Source: Myxococcales bacterium (GTDB lineage: Bacteria; Myxococcota_A; Polyangia; Palsa-1104; JAEUJZ01). Taken from it: a DNA stretch of 64,000 bases. Position numbers and translations under genes: made by a program. The stretch covers positions 124,001 through 188,000 of the forward strand of contig JAEUKB010000021.1 of NCBI GenBank assembly GCA_016794365.1, given 5' to 3'. Positions 61,254 through 64,000 of this stretch are shown here, piece after piece (within the stretch, counting starts at the first letter, position 1; each line of letters opens with the position of its first letter). The notes beneath the pieces are model-generated. The model saw only the letters and a program-made list of their open reading frames with translations, made no database searches and was not told the DNA's origin.

Positions 61254-61532
61254 ATGCCCAAGCTTGAGATCACCCAGAGCCACACGGTCACTGCCGAAGA
61301 GGCGAAGCAGAAGCTCGACACGTTGAGCAAAGATCTGTCGGACAAGTACGGACTTACCTCGAAGTGGGTGTCTGAAACCGAGGCCAAGGTCGAGCGCTCG
61401 GGAGCCTCTGGCTCGATCAAGATTGAGCAAGGTTTCGTGCGCGTGAACCTGGATCTGTCGTTTGCGCTGACCCCGATCAAAGGCACAGTCGAGACGAAGA
61501 TCAAAGACGAGCTCAAGAAGCTGTTTGGTTAG
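61254..61532 (+). CDS. Polyhydroxyalkanoic acid system family protein
   Basis: This small 92-residue protein begins MPKLEITQSHTVTAEEAKQK and continues with a beta-rich middle (KWVSETEAKVERSGASGS) and a C-terminal helix (KIKDELKKLFG). The layout matches the PHA granule-region family annotated near polyhydroxyalkanoate genes. A GGGAG ribosome site precedes the ATG. The function is not established and no PHA synthase gene is nearby. It lies 33 bp before the DUF2505 gene and is probably co-transcribed with it. Confidence 0.75.
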   Translation: MPKLEITQSHTVTAEEAKQKLDTLSKDLSDKYGLTSKWVSETEAKVERSGASGSIKIEQGFVRVNLDLSFALTPIKGTVETKIKDELKKLFG

Positions 61533-61565
61533 CTTGTAGCGACGACAAACCAGCGAGGAATCCCG

Positions 61566-62066
61566 ATGCAGTTTCGCTTTGTTCACGACTTTGACATCGA
61601 TCCCACGTCGTTTTGGGAGATGTTCTTTTCCGAAGCGTTTGAAAACGAGCTGTTTCAGGGTCTGAAGATGCGGTCGTGGAAGGTTCTTGTGCGACGGGAT
61701 GAAGGCACCAAGCTGCATCGTCATGTCAAGCTCGAGCCCGAGATTGCGATTCCGTCGTGGGCTTCGTCGGTGGTCAAGGAAACGGGCTACACCGAGATCG
61801 ATCTGTTTTCCAAAGCAGAGTCGAAGATGGATGTGCAGATCGAGCCAGCGGTGATGCGCGATCGGTTTCATCTGTCGGGTGTGTTTTCGGTGACGCCGCT
61901 CGGACCGGGTCGCTGTCGTCGCGAGTTCAGCGGAGAGATTCGCGTCTCGGTCCCGCTGCTCGGCGGCAAGATCGAAAAGTTCATGATCGATCAGATCCGC
62001 GACGGTTACGATCAGGCGGCGCGGGTCACCCAAGCCTTCATCGCCCGTCGCAAGAGCCAGTCGTAA
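61566..62066 (+). CDS. DUF2505 (START/SRPBCC-like) protein
   Basis: This is a 166-residue protein with a GAGG site before the ATG. It has the START-like pattern of DUF2505: an opening strand and helix (FRFVHDFDIDPTSFWEMFFS), strands in the middle (WKVLVRRDEGTKLHRHVKL) and a long C-terminal helix (EKFMIDQIRDGYDQAARVTQ). Such folds bind lipids or other hydrophobic ligands. No catalytic residues can be assigned. It follows the PHA-system gene by 33 bp and is closed by a clear terminator at 62096-62128. Confidence 0.75.
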   Translation: MQFRFVHDFDIDPTSFWEMFFSEAFENELFQGLKMRSWKVLVRRDEGTKLHRHVKLEPEIAIPSWASSVVKETGYTEIDLFSKAESKMDVQIEPAVMRDRFHLSGVFSVTPLGPGRCRREFSGEIRVSVPLLGGKIEKFMIDQIRDGYDQAARVTQAFIARRKSQS

Positions 62067-62095
62067 GCCCGCTTCACCTTGCTCGTTTGGATTGA

Positions 62096-62128
62096 CCCCG
62101 GCAGCCTCTCGTGGTTGTCGGGGTTTTT
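62096..62128 (+). terminator. Rho-independent terminator
   Basis: CCCCGGCA (62096-62103) pairs with TGTCGGGG (62116-62123), allowing one G-T pair, and is followed by five T residues. It lies 30 bp after the DUF2505 gene and ends 23 bp before the end of the convergent sigma-54 activator gene. Confidence 0.85.
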
Positions 62129-62150
62129 CGTTTGGACGCACGCTCTGTTC

Positions 62151-63548
62151 CTAGGACTCGGCGACGACTTGGCGCGAGGTGACGATCCCGAGCTTGCGCA
62201 GCCGATCGCTCAGCGACGACTTGGGAAGTGCAAGCTGCTCTGCGGCGAGTCGCTGATTTCCTCCGGCATGACGCAGCGCCGCTGTCAAAATGTCGCGCTC
62301 GATATCGACCAGCCGACGGCCTTTGACCGAAACGACCTCGTCGCTGGGTCCGTGTAGTCGGGCTCGATTCGCAAGCACATCCTGCGCGCGCAGCGTCGGT
62401 CCATACAGGTGAGCAGCCCGGACAATCGCCATCTTCAGCTCGCGGACATTGCCCGGCCAGTCGTCTTGACAGAGCAGCGCCAGCTCTTCGTCGGACATCG
62501 ATAGCTCGGGCTGCTCGCTTCTGGCTTGACGGACAAAGTGTCGGGCCAGCAGCACAATGTCGTCGGGACGCTGACGCAGCGGAGGAATTTCGACGCTGAG
62601 CCCAGCCAGTCGATAAAACAGATCGTGACGGAACAGACCCTGCTTCACCGACTGAGCCAGATCGCGATGCGTCGCTGCGACGATCCGAACATCGACCTCG
62701 ACTTCTCGACTGGCACCGACGGGACGAATCGTACGATTTTCCAGCACCCGCAACAGCCGAGGCTGAAGCTCGATCGGCAGCTCACCCAGCTCATCGAGAA
62801 ACAGCGTTCCGCCGCTGGCTTCGGCAAAGCAGCCCAGGTGACGACGATCCGCGCCGGTGAAGGCACCTCGCTCGTGGCCAAATAGCTCGCTTTCGATCAG
62901 CTCTTTGGGCAGCGCGCCGCAGTTGATGGTGATGAGCGGTCCTCGTCGGCCACTTTGCTGATGCAGGGCTTGGGCGACCAGCTCTTTGCCGGTGCCACTT
63001 TCGCCGAGCACAAGGACCGGCAGCGACGAAGGCGCAAAGCGCTGAACCTGCTCGCGCAGCCTGTGAAGCTGTGGACTTTCGCCGAGAAGCTCCGACTGAG
63101 CGTTCGTGGCCAGTCGCAGCTCGGTCTGTCCAATGCGCAAGAGGCTGCCGGGACGAAGCTCACCGTGACGGATGCGAATGCCGTTGATGTAGGTTCCGTT
63201 GCGCGAGCCGCGATCTTCGACGAGAACTCCATCGCTTTCGGGTCGCAAGACAAGGTGCGAAGCCGAGACGAAGCGGTCTGTGAGGATCCAGTCGTTGTCC
63301 GGGCCGCTACCGACGCGCAGGACGCGCGAAACGCTGTGCTCGCTGCCGTCGCTACAGCGGACCAGCCACGGTGTCCGTGCTGTGCCCGTGCGCTGGGGAA
63401 AGAGCAGCGGTGTGTGGGCTGCGTCGCTGCCATACGGAACTGCGGGTGCATCGCGGGCGCACGATGGCGCGGCGATCTTTGCCAACGGAGCGGCTGCGGC
63501 TGGCTGATGAAGTGCGACAAACGGATCGGAGCTGCGTTGCCTGAGCAT
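62151..63548 (-). CDS. FHA-domain sigma-54-dependent transcriptional activator
   Basis: The start at the ATG complementary to 63546-63548 follows AAGGA, giving 465 residues. After a Pro/Ala-rich start, residues about 60-145 form an FHA domain (RVLRVGSGPDNDWILTD, VSASHLVL, EDRGSRNGTYING). The central AAA+ domain has Walker A GESGTGKE (182-189), the sigma-54 loop GAFTGA (228-233), TLFLDELGELP and the R-finger region FRHDLFYRL. A C-terminal Fis-type HTH is visible (QRLAAEQLALPKSSLSDRLRKLG). It should activate sigma-54 promoters in response to threonine phosphorylation, a style common in Myxococcota. The candidate -24/-12 site at 35316 shows that possible targets exist, but no link is shown. Confidence 0.94.
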   Translation of the reverse strand: MLRQRSSDPFVALHQPAAAAPLAKIAAPSCARDAPAVPYGSDAAHTPLLFPQRTGTARTPWLVRCSDGSEHSVSRVLRVGSGPDNDWILTDRFVSASHLVLRPESDGVLVEDRGSRNGTYINGIRIRHGELRPGSLLRIGQTELRLATNAQSELLGESPQLHRLREQVQRFAPSSLPVLVLGESGTGKELVAQALHQQSGRRGPLITINCGALPKELIESELFGHERGAFTGADRRHLGCFAEASGGTLFLDELGELPIELQPRLLRVLENRTIRPVGASREVEVDVRIVAATHRDLAQSVKQGLFRHDLFYRLAGLSVEIPPLRQRPDDIVLLARHFVRQARSEQPELSMSDEELALLCQDDWPGNVRELKMAIVRAAHLYGPTLRAQDVLANRARLHGPSDEVVSVKGRRLVDIERDILTAALRHAGGNQRLAAEQLALPKSSLSDRLRKLGIVTSRQVVAES

Positions 63549-63692
63549 GATCGTCCTTTGACGGCCTGGTTGCGATGAAGGTGCCTGTGGTCCGAGCAAA
63601 ACTTTTGTAGGCCTGGGTAGGTTTCGTGCGCAGGTCAGAAAAAGTTGCTAGGTTTGCTGCTCTTTTTTCAAAGTTGTTCCAAGCACATCGCC

Positions 63693-64000
63693 ATGTCTGA
63701 CCAGCTCATCCGTGCCATTCATCGGACGCTCAACGTCCGCATCGTCGCTGCCATCGCCACCGAGGTCTGTAAAGACGCAGCGCATCGTCACAACGCTACG
63801 CCCGCTGCGGCTTGCGCGCTCGGACGCGGCATCCTGGGTAGCTATCTGCTGGCCACGCTGACTCGCGGTGGTGAGCGCGTGACCATTCAGCTTCAAGCCG
63901 ACGGTCCGCTGCGTGGCATCACCGTCGATGCGTACGATGACGGGCTGGTACGCGGCTATCCGCTTGTGCCCTCGGCGTGCCCAAACGAGCGCATGGATCG
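63693..64000 (+). CDS. hslO: Hsp33 redox-regulated chaperone (3' truncated by window edge)
   Basis: A frame opens at the ATG at 63693 and runs off the right edge after about 102 codons. It reads DQLIRAIHRTLNVRIVAAIA, then HNATPAAACALGRGILGSYL, then GERVTIQLQADGPLRGITVD. These are the N-terminal blocks of Hsp33, in which RNG..A.L.RALaa.lLL..... and GP.....v.a are conserved. The C-terminal zinc-binding cysteines, which sense oxidation, lie outside the window. The gene is divergent from the sigma-54 activator across 144 bp. The call is confident for the family, although only about one third of the protein is visible. Confidence 0.85.
   Translation, partial: MSDQLIRAIHRTLNVRIVAAIATEVCKDAAHRHNATPAAACALGRGILGSYLLATLTRGGERVTIQLQADGPLRGITVDAYDDGLVRGYPLVPSACPNERMD

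Overview
The window looks like a chromosomal segment of a high-GC delta-proteobacterial-type organism, most likely a member of the Myxococcota. This is inferred from gene content, not from a marker-gene search. The signs are very long TPR proteins (about 1655 and 2207 residues), FHA-domain proteins including an FHA/sigma-54 activator, a cysteine-rich lipoprotein with Dickkopf-like repeats, a histone H1-like protein beside an IHF subunit, a DUF1501 Tat protein, an eCIS-type AAA+ ATPase, and a PASTA-containing FtsI. No rRNA, tRNA, CRISPR array, transposase or integrase was seen.

Region 1 (1-10.7 kb): the end of a GH5 mannanase; a leftward operon glgP, Septu-like AAA ATPase (PtuA-like), HNH nuclease (PtuB-like), YbjN-domain protein; a hypothetical gene followed by a 42-bp-phased array of GATCCAGSC palindromes; a degenerate double-CAP-domain protein; and a pfk-moxR pair overlapping by ATGA. 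Region 2 (10.7-17.5 kb): a leftward cluster of a degenerate SIR2-like domain fused to a TPR array, a double-FHA protein and a small alarmone hydrolase. Region 3 (17.5-25.3 kb): secreted proteins, a Tat-exported DUF1501 protein, a 129-bp inverted-repeat element, a DnaQ-like exonuclease, and an XRE-HTH protein fused to an EgtD-like SAM methyltransferase.

Region 4 (25.3-37.3 kb): histone-H1-like and IHF-alpha genes, a TPR-fused minimal zincin, a NYN-domain nuclease overlapping hisS, comF, a UPF0262 gene, a three-gene dcw remnant (rsmH-ftsL-ftsI), a Cys-rich lipoprotein with a possible sigma-54 promoter, and prepilin peptidase. Region 5 (37.3-50.8 kb): pmbA/tldD, then a leftward run made of a coiled-coil protein, an eCIS-type AAA+ ATPase, a giant TPR protein and a STAS-zinc-ribbon-tail-anchor protein. 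Region 6 (50.9-57.8 kb): a rightward run with an anchored alanine-racemase-like PLP protein, a eukaryote-type GDA1/CD39 apyrase, an Ala-Glu-type dipeptide epimerase, RarA, an SDR epimerase and a HEAT lipoprotein. Region 7 (57.8-64 kb): a GGDEF/degenerate-EAL protein with striking internal GC mosaicism, selD, a PHA-system protein, a DUF2505 protein, an FHA-sigma-54 activator and the start of Hsp33.

The best candidates for an undescribed system are the glgP/PtuAB-like/YbjN operon and the SIR2-TPR/FHA/alarmone-hydrolase cluster. Next come the AAA+/giant TPR/STAS-tail-anchor operon and the helically phased palindrome array. All functional statements rest on recognising motifs by eye; no database search was run.
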